From contig JBFYSV010000203.1 in assembly GCA_041301185.1 (NCBI GenBank), positions 1 through 36,882 on the forward strand: a stretch of 36,882 bases of DNA, given 5' to 3'. Positions 7,162-13,275 of this stretch are shown here, piece by piece. How positions within the stretch are numbered: position 1 is the first letter of the stretch; every line of letters starts with the position of its first letter. Under the pieces are notes generated by a model that did not search any database, had not been told where the DNA came from, and saw nothing but the letters and a program-made list of their open reading frames with translations. Made by a program: the position numbers and the translations under genes. This DNA is from JAQBDA01 sp041301185. Its GTDB lineage: Bacteria; Chloroflexota; Anaerolineae; Anaerolineales; UBA4823.

Positions 7162-7677
7162 TTATTTTTTCGCTTTCAAATCTCTTGATTGCACGAAAAT
7201 GCCGGCTGCAAAGAGCACAATGAAAAGGATGGTCGCAATCGCAGCGCCCAAAGCCCATCGATCATTCACCATACCCGTGACGGCATTGGCGCCTGCCCAG
7301 GAAGTCAGCAAGATTAAACTCCAGTCAAACAGGCGAAACATCAGCACAAAGCCGAGCACTGCCCCGATCAGCGCCGTCAGCAGCCAGCTCCAATCGATGC
7401 CAAATAAGCCGAGGAAGATCGGCAGCCCAACCGCACCCGCCAACGCCCCCACGATATAGCCGACGATTTTGACAAACTTGGTGGCCAGCCAGGCAAAGAT
7501 CGCCCCGGCAACGACTGCCACGATCAGCCCAAGCCACCCGCCTCCAAATAAATTATCAAACAAATTGAAAGTGAATAAAAATGCCACCAGTGCGGCTGCC
7601 AGCCAGAAAAACCTGCGCCCGGCGAAGAGCAATAACAAACCTGCTGCAATCGAAAGAATTAACGAAATCCAGTCCAT
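7162..7677 (-). CDS. DUF4203-like multi-pass membrane protein
   Basis: About 171 residues with six to seven hydrophobic segments separated by very short loops, for example ISLILSIAAGLLLLFAGRR, GLIVAVVAGAIFAWLATKF and IVGYIVGALAGAVGLPIFL, and a short charged C-terminus. Glycine-rich helices of this kind are typical of DUF4203/TM7SF3-like proteins, whose function is unknown. ATG at 7677 is chosen over the upstream TTG (7689) because GGAGG at 7683-7687 is correctly spaced only for the ATG. A similar protein is encoded at 20314-20832. It is isolated, with a VapBC pair upstream. Confidence 0.72.
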   Translation of the reverse strand: MDWISLILSIAAGLLLLFAGRRFFWLAAALVAFLFTFNLFDNLFGGGWLGLIVAVVAGAIFAWLATKFVKIVGYIVGALAGAVGLPIFLGLFGIDWSWLLTALIGAVLGFVLMFRLFDWSLILLTSWAGANAVTGMVNDRWALGAAIATILFIVLFAAGIFVQSRDLKAKK

Positions 7678-7807
7678 CTCGGCCTCCAATCAGGGGATGA
7701 TATTCAATCGGTCAGGGTTATGCCCAACCTTCCATAATAACCCCAATCATTTCAGGTAGTTGTGCGGCGAGCGCTGTGCATACCCCTATTCCAGATATCA
7801 TATTCTC

Positions 7808-8182
7808 CTATTTCACAGGAATATACCTCACCCCTTCAATCTCCTTGAAGTGTTCATCCTGGGTCCACAGGGTGGCGCCATGCGCGCGGGCAGTTGCCAG
7901 GATCAGACTATCTGCCATGGGCAGCTTTAACCGGTCAGATAAGACCGCTGCGCTAACGGCTAACGTTGCGCTCAGCTCGATGATGGTTCCCTTGTAAAGA
8001 TCAGCGATGCGTGTCTCGGCCGCACCTAGCCCCTGTTGCTGCAAGATTCGCTTGAAGACTTCGTAGATGCAGATCACCGGAACAATCAGCTGCTGGGTGT
8101 CCTCGATTGCCGGGGCAAAGAAATCCGCATTTTGACCGTCCCCAAAATACTCCAGCCAGCCGGATGAATCGACAGCGTTCAT
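7808..8182 (-). CDS. vapC: PIN-domain toxin (VapC family)
   Basis: This 124-residue PIN-domain RNase has acidic positions D5 (MNAVDSSGW), a Glu in the VPVICIYEVFKR helix, and the MADSLILATARAHG and LWTQDEHF aspartates, which together give the metal-binding set. VapC toxins cut tRNA or rRNA when released from VapB. The start overlaps the stop of the AbrB-like gene by 4 nt (8179-8182, ATGA), the standard antitoxin-toxin arrangement with translational coupling. Confidence 0.9.
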   Translation of the reverse strand: MNAVDSSGWLEYFGDGQNADFFAPAIEDTQQLIVPVICIYEVFKRILQQQGLGAAETRIADLYKGTIIELSATLAVSAAVLSDRLKLPMADSLILATARAHGATLWTQDEHFKEIEGVRYIPVK

Positions 8183-8388
8183 ACCCGGTCTTCTTCATCC
8201 CGCGGCACATCCGTGGAAATGCCTTTGAGCGAGCCGCGGGCCTCCTGGATGGGGCGCAGCGGCACCAATACGATGCGGTCATCATAGCTGATCACCTGCA
8301 TTTTTTGCCCGGGCAGGATGCGCAGGTGCTTGCGCGCGGCTTTGGGGATCACAACCTGGTATTTGGTTGAAACAGTCACTTCTTGCAT
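8179..8388 (-). CDS. vapB: AbrB/MazE-type antitoxin (VapB)
   Basis: The 69 residues begin QEVTVSTKYQVVIPKAARKH, followed by LRILPGQKMQVISYDDRIVL. This is the SpoVT/AbrB swapped-hairpin DNA-binding domain. The C-terminal third (charged, ending in DEEDRV) would wrap the PIN toxin. GGAGG precedes the ATG. It should repress its own promoter, which on the minus strand has a TATAAT at 8428-8423. It overlaps the downstream PIN toxin by 4 nt. Confidence 0.9.
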   Translation of the reverse strand: MQEVTVSTKYQVVIPKAARKHLRILPGQKMQVISYDDRIVLVPLRPIQEARGSLKGISTDVPRDEEDRV

Positions 8389-8422
8389 ACGATCCTCCTA
8401 TCGATCATAAAAACGTAATACG

Positions 8423-8428
8423 ATTATA
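8423..8428 (-). promoter_or_regulatory. -10 element upstream of vapBC
   Basis: TATAAT on the minus strand, 35 nt before the vapB start. The best -35 candidate (ATCGTT, 17-nt spacer) is weak, consistent with an autoregulated promoter. Motif match only. Confidence 0.35.
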
Positions 8429-8645
8429 TCATAATGGCATAGCACAACGATTGATCCTTGCCCTTTTTCCAGTAAGCCCGCAGGAACCTGCCAGTGCGGC
8501 ATGGATCTCGCAAACCATTCGCCCCTGGGATGAGCCATTCTCGCCAATAAATGGTAATATTCTTAGATAGTACCTTGTTCAGGAAGGGACTGAACCCACC
8601 TGCCAGTTGTGTAAGCCCGAAATCTAAAATTTTTAAGGAGCAATC

Positions 8646-8879
8646 ATGACCGCTGAAATCACCCCCACCGAGCACAAAGACCACGATATGCAAATGAACA
8701 TCCGCGGCGGATCAGACACCGTCTACGGGCTGGGCCTGATCGGCGCCTGGGTCTATTACATCGGCCGCGCCGCCACCTTCCAGGAAGGCGTGCAGGGCTT
8801 CTTCAAAGGCATCTTCTGGCCCGCCTACCTGGTCTACGCCCTGCTCAAATTCCTGGAAAAGGACCAACCCCCTTTATAA
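8646..8879 (+). CDS. Short conserved membrane protein
   Basis: This 77-residue protein has a strong AAGGAG ribosome site 7 nt before the ATG. A hydrophilic N-terminus (TEITPTEHKD-like, His/Asp rich) is followed by two hydrophobic stretches, TVYGLGLIGAWVYYIG and FFKGIFWPAYLVYALLKFL. The second half recalls small 'YIGRAATFWEGVLGFFKAIFWPAFLVYELLKFL'-type proteins often seen in bacterial genomes, with no known function. It is probably monocistronic. Confidence 0.65.
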   Translation: MTAEITPTEHKDHDMQMNIRGGSDTVYGLGLIGAWVYYIGRAATFQEGVQGFFKGIFWPAYLVYALLKFLEKDQPPL

Positions 8880-8880
8880 A

Positions 8881-8992
8881 AAGCCCTTCTCCGCGCCCTT
8901 TGTGTCTTCGCGGTTATTAAAGATTTTCTCAGCGTTCTCCGCGTCTCCGCGGTGCAGAAATGCCCTTCTCCGCGGTGAAAATTCCTTTCTGC
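8881..8992. repeat. Tandem degenerate CTCCGCG(T)-CTTCGCGG repeat
   Basis: Short units of the type TTCTCCGCG, GTCTTCGCGGT, TTCTCCGCGTCTCCGCGGTG and TTCTCCGCGGTGAAAA recur four times in about 110 nt. I recall very similar 'CTCTGCGTCTCTGCGGTG' sequences occurring between genes in many unrelated environmental genomes, where they are often mis-called as small ORFs (AKTQRARR-like on the reverse strand). It sits between the short membrane protein and the phage-like pair. Confidence 0.6.
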
Positions 8993-8999
8993 TAACTCA

Positions 9000-9422
9000 T
9001 CACCTCTTCTTGTAATCCGCCAGCCTCCATTGCAGCGCCTCCGCCGTCCCCACAAACCCAATCTGCGTGTAGGCCGCGATCAGCAGCTCCCACGCCTCCT
9101 CATCCAGCCCTACTCCTCGGGAAAATTCCCCGCGCAGCTTTAGTTGTATCCCGAACAGCTGCCGCTCGGTGAGCTCCCGGCTCTGCCGGGGGTCGAAGAT
9201 CAGCGTCCCCGCCAGTTTGGCAGCCTCCAGCCGCAGCTCGGCGATGCTCGGGAACCAGCCTCGCTTGTCCATATGCTCCCGGGCGGCCCCCGCCAGCAGC
9301 AGGGCAGGGATATCTTCCAGGAACCTGGCGTAATGCAGCGGCGCGCCGCGGCTGGGCTGGTGTTGCGGGTAGCGGGCCATTAGCGCCTCCAGCATGACGG
9401 ACACCTCATCCCGGGTCGCCAT
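9000..9422 (-). CDS. Phage/plasmid-type protein resembling a replicative-helicase loader
   Basis: The 140 residues begin MATRDEVSVMLEALMARYPQ, followed by YARFLEDIPALLLAGAAREH and RGWFPSIAELRLEAAKL. The pattern Y-x-x-x-L.D.p...l..A...H......-FPSIAEL resembles the G39P-type loader/inhibitor of phage replicative helicase. That is a resemblance, not a proven match. ATG 9422 is chosen because a G-rich Shine-Dalgarno precedes it and it overlaps the upstream gene's end by 17 nt, whereas longer starts would lie inside that gene. Confidence 0.6.
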   Translation of the reverse strand: MATRDEVSVMLEALMARYPQHQPSRGAPLHYARFLEDIPALLLAGAAREHMDKRGWFPSIAELRLEAAKLAGTLIFDPRQSRELTERQLFGIQLKLRGEFSRGVGLDEEAWELLIAAYTQIGFVGTAEALQWRLADYKKR

Positions 9423-9645
9423 CTTGCCCCCCGTCTGGCTCGGGAAGATCGCCCGTGCTGCCCGGTGGCAGCGGGGCGTGGACCGGCAGCGGGGCGGGCA
9501 GGTGCTCCTGGGCCCACTGGCGGATGATGCCGCGCAGGGCAGCCGAATAGCCCTTGCCACCCAGCTCCTCCTGGCGGGCGGCCCGCTGGACGATGGCCCA
9601 ATCTAGCTCCTCGAAGTTGATGATGCGGCGGATGAAACCGGTCAT
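9406..9645 (-). CDS. Small ribbon-helix-helix-like protein
   Basis: This 79-residue protein contains TGFIRRIINFEELDWAIVQR, AARQEELGGKGYSAALRGII and RQWAQ. A strand followed by two helices, the second with SAALRGIIRQW, is the layout of MetJ/Arc-type DNA-binding proteins. A Pro-rich tail follows. AGGAGG at 9652-9657 (minus strand) fixes the ATG at 9645. It is translated just ahead of, and overlapping, the helicase-loader-like gene, so the two probably belong to one mobile-element-derived unit. Confidence 0.55.
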   Translation of the reverse strand: MTGFIRRIINFEELDWAIVQRAARQEELGGKGYSAALRGIIRQWAQEHLPAPLPVHAPLPPGSTGDLPEPDGGQDGDPG

Positions 9646-9731
9646 GGATTGCCTCCTCATATAGAACGTTTGTTCGATATCAGGAAGGATAGCAAAGAAT
9701 TCCCGGCAAAGCAAGCCCTTTAAGCCAAAAT

Positions 9732-9773
9732 CCCCCCGGAGGGGGATAGGGGGATTTCGCGGGTTAACCCGCG
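9732..9773. repeat. G/C hairpin and perfect 16-nt palindrome
   Basis: CCCCCCGGAGGGGG near 9732-9745 can fold on itself. It is followed by the perfect palindrome CGCGGGTTAACCCGCG (9758-9773). The site lies between the divergent RHH-like gene (start 9645) and the DUF5655 gene (start 9928), just before the second recombinase tail, so it could be an operator or an element end. Confidence 0.5.
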
Positions 9774-9791
9774 CGGGGGAGGGGGGAGGTA

Positions 9792-9830
9792 TGCCCGCTC
9801 ACAACCCCGATGGATAATTGGAGGTTGTGA
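9792..9830 (+). pseudogene. Second recombinase C-terminal scrap
   Basis: In the frame ending at TGA 9828-9830 the last codons read TPMDNWRL, matching SPVDNWRL at the end of the remnant at 255-392. At the DNA level GGATAA-tTGGAGGTTGTGAA (9812-9832) matches 374-394 at all but one position. Upstream of this the frame has no recombinase similarity. Confidence 0.55.
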
Positions 9831-9895
9831 AGATCTCATCCCAATAATTTTGTTGGAATCCTCAGGCTAATATCCGTTGTATTATATTTATTCGA

Positions 9896-9901
9896 TATAA
9901 T
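9896..9901 (+). promoter_or_regulatory. -10 element before the DUF5655 gene
   Basis: TATAAT 27 nt before the ATG at 9928, within the string TTCGATATAAT that also forms the -10 region of the operon at 456. No good -35 at normal spacing. Confidence 0.35.
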
Positions 9902-9927
9902 GATTACGGAACAAGGGAGAGTGCCAA

Positions 9928-10863
9928 ATGCCGCTCTATCGTATCGACCCGCAGCAAAAAACCGTTCAGGTCAAGCCAGCCAACTTCTCCCGCGAGCGTG
10001 ATCTCCAGAAACTGTTCGAGGCTAACCTCGAATCCCTGCTCGGCGTGCGCCTTGTCGCTAGCGAGTTCACCACCGGCGACCGTCAGCGCGGCCGCATCGA
10101 CACCCTCGGTCTGGATCAGGACGGCTACCCGACTATCATCGAATACAAGAAGAGCAACAAAGAGAACATAATCAACCAGGGCTTGTTCTATATGGATTGG
10201 TTAGTTGACCACAAAGGCGACTTTGCCCTGTCTGCCCAAAAAGCCCTCGGCAATGAGATCAAGATCGATTGGTCCCGCCCGCGCCTGCTCCTGGTCGCCG
10301 AGTCTTTCTCCGACTACGACCAATATGCTGTTAACCGTATCGGTGCCAATATCGACTTGTGGACCTACCGTCTCTATGGCGATGACCTGCTTTACCTGCA
10401 TGCCATCTACGAAGCCCCGGGGCAGCCTGCCAGGGGTAAAACCGTCACTCCGGTAGTAACTGTCCCCATTGAGGAAGCCGAAGCGGAGAAGCCGGAAGCA
10501 CCCGTCTATACCTTAGACGATCACCTTGCCCGCAAGTCAAAAGAGACCCAGGAGCTGTTTCAAGCGCTGCGCGAGCGCATCTTCGCTCTTGGCGAGCCGA
10601 GCGAGATTGTCGAAAAAGCCAACAAGATGTATGTCGGTTACAAGCATGGCAAGAACTTCTGCGAGGTGCGCTTGCAATCAAAACTCCTTCAGATCTGGCT
10701 GGATATCCCACCTGCTGAGTTGGAAGACCCCTACCATCTCGTTCGCGACGTTTCCAAAATCGGTCACTACGGAACTGGCAACTCTGAAGTCAGGCTCACC
10801 AACCCATCCGAGCTGGAGCGGGTTGTGAATTTGATTGAGCAGTCTTACCGTCAAACTGTTTAA
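9928..10863 (+). CDS. PD-(D/E)XK nuclease-like protein with C-terminal DUF5655
   Basis: The 311 residues divide in two. The N-terminal half (about 1-160) contains RGRIDTLGLDQDGYPTIIEYKK, read here as RID...(x)...IIEYKK. This is the D-(9-13)-ExK core of a PD-(D/E)XK nuclease, of the type seen in NucS/EndoMS C-terminal domains and DUF91-like proteins. After a charged linker (~165-200, PIEEAEAEKPEAPVYTLDDH) the C-terminal ~115 residues (ELFQALRERIFALGE to the end) match the DUF5655 'predicted transport protein' domain. Such proteins are often found near defence or mobile genes. No methylase or partner is visible here. GGGAGAG precedes the ATG. Confidence 0.82.
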   Translation: MPLYRIDPQQKTVQVKPANFSRERDLQKLFEANLESLLGVRLVASEFTTGDRQRGRIDTLGLDQDGYPTIIEYKKSNKENIINQGLFYMDWLVDHKGDFALSAQKALGNEIKIDWSRPRLLLVAESFSDYDQYAVNRIGANIDLWTYRLYGDDLLYLHAIYEAPGQPARGKTVTPVVTVPIEEAEAEKPEAPVYTLDDHLARKSKETQELFQALRERIFALGEPSEIVEKANKMYVGYKHGKNFCEVRLQSKLLQIWLDIPPAELEDPYHLVRDVSKIGHYGTGNSEVRLTNPSELERVVNLIEQSYRQTV

Positions 10864-10886
10864 CATTAACCACTCGAATGGATTTA

Positions 10887-11035
10887 AGGACTGGCAGTGC
10901 TCCGCAGGCGCTTTGGCAGTCAGGGTACAGTTGGCAGCATATCATCCTGATCAGCCCGCTATCAGCCAGCACTGCCAGTCCTGTCCCCCCACTGCCAGTC
11001 CTGTCTTGCGCCGCCTGCCTCACCAACTGGCAGGT
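10887..11035. repeat. Cluster of inverted and direct ACTGGCAG(T) repeats
   Basis: CACTGCCAGTCCTGTC occurs twice as an exact direct repeat with a 20-nt period (10970-10985 and 10990-11005). Its inverse AGGACTGGCAGTG lies at 10887-10899, and ACTGGCAG recurs near 11025-11032. The arms at 10887 and 10970 could form a 12-bp stem enclosing ~70 nt. Confidence 0.65.
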
Positions 11036-11138
11036 GTCCATCCGCATCTTCTTCCAGATCATTTGCATCCAGTCCCAATCTACCTGGCCCATACCGGTAT
11101 ATATATCCATTCTCCCCTCATAATCCCCCCTTCTCTCG

Positions 11139-11144
11139 TATAAT
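11139..11144 (+). promoter_or_regulatory. -10 element of the S51 peptidase-like gene
   Basis: TATAAT 32 nt upstream of the ATG at 11177, in a C/T-rich context. The -35 region is poor. Confidence 0.35.
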
Positions 11145-11176
11145 TAATCCATACCCCCGCCCGAAAGGAGACCGGC

Positions 11177-13009
11177 ATGTCCAAGCCCTGGCTGATCCTA
11201 TGTTCCTTCCTCCTCGCCCTGACCCTCTTTAGCCCCCAACCCGCCCGCGCTAACCCGACCCCCATGCGCACCCTGATCCCCATCGGTAGCGGCTACACCG
11301 CAGACACCCTGCAGCTCTTTGCCCGCCAGGCCGCCCTGCGCGATTCCAGCGGCGTGGTGGACTTGCTCGTCCTGCCCATCACCTACGGCACTGACGCCTA
11401 TTCCACCACCCCCGGCGAGCGCAGGAAGAACCTGGAGCTGGCCGAGACCCGCCGCCAGCAGGTGGAAGATGCCTGCAACCTCGTCCTGCTGCCCGGGCAA
11501 ACCTGCCGGGCTGTCCTGGCCCCGGTGCTCATCCGCCCGGATGCCTACCTGCAGAGCAACCTGGATCTGTTCGTCCCCGACCTCGACGGCATCTTCATCC
11601 TGGGCGGCGACCAGACGGTCGCCATGCAGGTCGTCGCCAACACCCCCTTCGAAGAGCGCATGGCAAGCGCCTTCGAGCTGGGGGCGGTGCTCAGCGGCAA
11701 CAGCGCCGGGGCAGCGGTCCAGTCTCGCAACATGATCAACGGCTACGTGGGCGATAACGGCCCCGAGAACGGCTTCCAGCAGGGCAGCGTCTATCTCTGG
11801 CTGTACGATAGCCCCACCGATGAGACCCGCGGCCTGAGCTTCGGCGCCTCCAACGCAGTCTTCGAGCAGCACACCTTTCAGCGCGGGCGCATCGCCCGCC
11901 TGATCAACGCCAGCTTTACCACCGGCTTGCTCGGCATCGGTCTGGATGCGGATACCGGCGGGATGGTGGCGGATGAATCGGTTTTATCCGCCGTGACCGG
12001 GGCGACTGCCGCCATCCTGGTCGATTTGCAGACCTACCAGGCAAGCGGCGTTTTTGCCGGTCCTACCAGCAGCCTGTCGCTGCGCGGCGCGGTCACCCAC
12101 CTCATCCCGCCGGGTGATTTCGGCTACGATCTCACCCTGCGCCAGCCCCTGCTGGGCGGCGCCCCGCTCCCCGCCCCGGATCTCTCCGGTCGGGCGTTCG
12201 ATGCCCTGCACCTGCCGGCGGGTTACGGCCCGCTGCTCCTGGCTGGCGATTTGACCGGCGATCCGGCTGGCTCAGCCGCCCAGCGTTTCGTTGAGTTAAG
12301 CGGCGGTAGCCGAGATGCCCGCCTGGTGGTGATCGTGCTGGGGCATGCCAAGAGCAGCGACGCCAAGGCTGCCGCCAAGGCCTATGCCGCCGCCCTGCAG
12401 ACCCTGGTCGATAAACCCGTCAAATGGTTCGTGGTCGATGCGAAGGTCGATCCGTCTGCGGTCCAGGGCGCGATCGCCGGCGCCACCGGCGTCCTGGTTT
12501 CCGCGCCGGACCCGTCCCGGGTGCTGGATGCTTTCTCAGCCGCCCCCGGCATCACCTCCGCCATCTACGATGCCTGGTCTGGCGGCAAGACCCTGCTGCT
12601 GGATAACGCCGCCGCCGCGGCCGCCGCGCAAGCCGTCAGCATTGACCCAACCCCCACCTCCGGCTGCCTGGAAGACGACTCGATGGGTGATTTCCTGCTC
12701 AGCGGGGTGACCATCCAGCCCGGCTTGAATTGGCTCCCCGGCGTAGCAATTGAGCCGCGCCTGGTGCTGGAGCGCCACTGGGGGCGCCTGTACAACCACC
12801 TGTACCGGGATCCCGCCCTGCTCGGCCTGGGCATCGATGCGGATACCGCCATCGAGTTGACCGCCTCCGGTGCAGCAGCCTGGGGCCGGAACACCGTCAC
12901 CATCCTCGACGGGCGCTACGCCAGCTACGCCCTTGGCAGCAACGGCGCCCTGGGTGAAAGCTACGTCCTCCTGGATATATTTGTGGAGGGCGAAGCCTTG
13001 CAACCCTGA
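11177..13009 (+). CDS. Secreted cyanophycinase-like protein (peptidase S51), tandem domains
   Basis: The 610 residues start with a signal peptide (SKPWLILCSFLLALTLF, cleavage probably after ARA near residue 25). The first S51 domain (~30-320) has the GGDQT motif, the nucleophile elbow SGNSAGAA with Ser176, and the FEQHTFQRGR His. This is the cyanophycinase/dipeptidase E catalytic set. The second half (~340-610) repeats the fold, with LLLAGDLTGD.. matching the domain start and LLGLGIDADT matching LLGIGLDADT, but LDNAAAAAAAQ replaces the elbow. Ala478 aligns with Ser176 and GGDQ is also lost. It is therefore an active domain fused to an inactive one, probably degrading extracellular isoaspartyl or cyanophycin-like substrates. 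A GGAG ribosome site supports the start. Confidence 0.88.
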   Translation: MSKPWLILCSFLLALTLFSPQPARANPTPMRTLIPIGSGYTADTLQLFARQAALRDSSGVVDLLVLPITYGTDAYSTTPGERRKNLELAETRRQQVEDACNLVLLPGQTCRAVLAPVLIRPDAYLQSNLDLFVPDLDGIFILGGDQTVAMQVVANTPFEERMASAFELGAVLSGNSAGAAVQSRNMINGYVGDNGPENGFQQGSVYLWLYDSPTDETRGLSFGASNAVFEQHTFQRGRIARLINASFTTGLLGIGLDADTGGMVADESVLSAVTGATAAILVDLQTYQASGVFAGPTSSLSLRGAVTHLIPPGDFGYDLTLRQPLLGGAPLPAPDLSGRAFDALHLPAGYGPLLLAGDLTGDPAGSAAQRFVELSGGSRDARLVVIVLGHAKSSDAKAAAKAYAAALQTLVDKPVKWFVVDAKVDPSAVQGAIAGATGVLVSAPDPSRVLDAFSAAPGITSAIYDAWSGGKTLLLDNAAAAAAAQAVSIDPTPTSGCLEDDSMGDFLLSGVTIQPGLNWLPGVAIEPRLVLERHWGRLYNHLYRDPALLGLGIDADTAIELTASGAAAWGRNTVTILDGRYASYALGSNGALGESYVLLDIFVEGEALQP

Positions 13010-13038
13010 CGGTTTTCCAGTAATATCTGATCGTTTTT

Positions 13039-13176
13039 TCAGAGGCTGTCCAAAAAGAGAGAGATAGCATCATACCACCGCCACGGGGCGGGGCGAAGCA
13101 GCGGCTTCTACCCGGCTTCTACACAATATATGGCGATATGACCACGCTTCGCCCTGCCTTTTGGACAGCCCCCTGA
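13039..13176. mobile_element. MITE-like inverted-repeat element (~135 nt)
   Basis: The ends are GGCTGTCCAAAA (13044-13055) and TTTTGGACAGCC (13159-13170). They extend outward to TCAG/CTGA and inward to a second pair of arms, GGGCGAAGC (13091-13099) and GCTTCGCCC (13146-13154). No protein is encoded inside. GGCTGTCCAAAA-type termini are familiar from insertion-sequence ends, so a non-autonomous element is the simplest reading. The alternative is a large regulatory hairpin. No clear target duplication is seen. Confidence 0.55.
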
Positions 13177-13275
13177 TTTGATTGCCAGCCATTCCCGGAG
13201 ATATTAGCATCTCAGTGGAATATTGTTTTACTGCCAGCAAGCAACTTATATTGACGATTTTGGACTTTTGATAGG

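Larger units (their letters stand above)
10864..11176. other. 313-nt gap with ACTGGCAG repeats and a promoter
   Basis: Contains a cluster of ACTGGCAG/CTGCCAGT motifs (10887-11035, separate entry) and, near its end, a TATAAT at 11139-11144 about 33 nt before the start at 11177. No intact gene or recognised RNA was seen. Confidence 0.6.

Noticed and set aside
8834..9061. 75-residue minus-strand ORF with TAETRRTLRK and AKTQRARR
   Set aside because: It is the translation of the CTCCGCG/CTTCGCGG intergenic repeat, a known type of spurious ORF, and overlaps two supported genes.
9700..9800. attR-like copy of the tRNA-Pro 3' end near the second recombinase tail
   Set aside because: The GC-rich palindromes here share only short G/C runs with tRNA 117-141; no match long enough to be an attachment site.
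11198..11872. 224-residue minus-strand ORF inside the S51 gene
   Set aside because: Shadow of a gene with a signal peptide and catalytic motifs on the plus strand; no family resemblance in the antisense frame.
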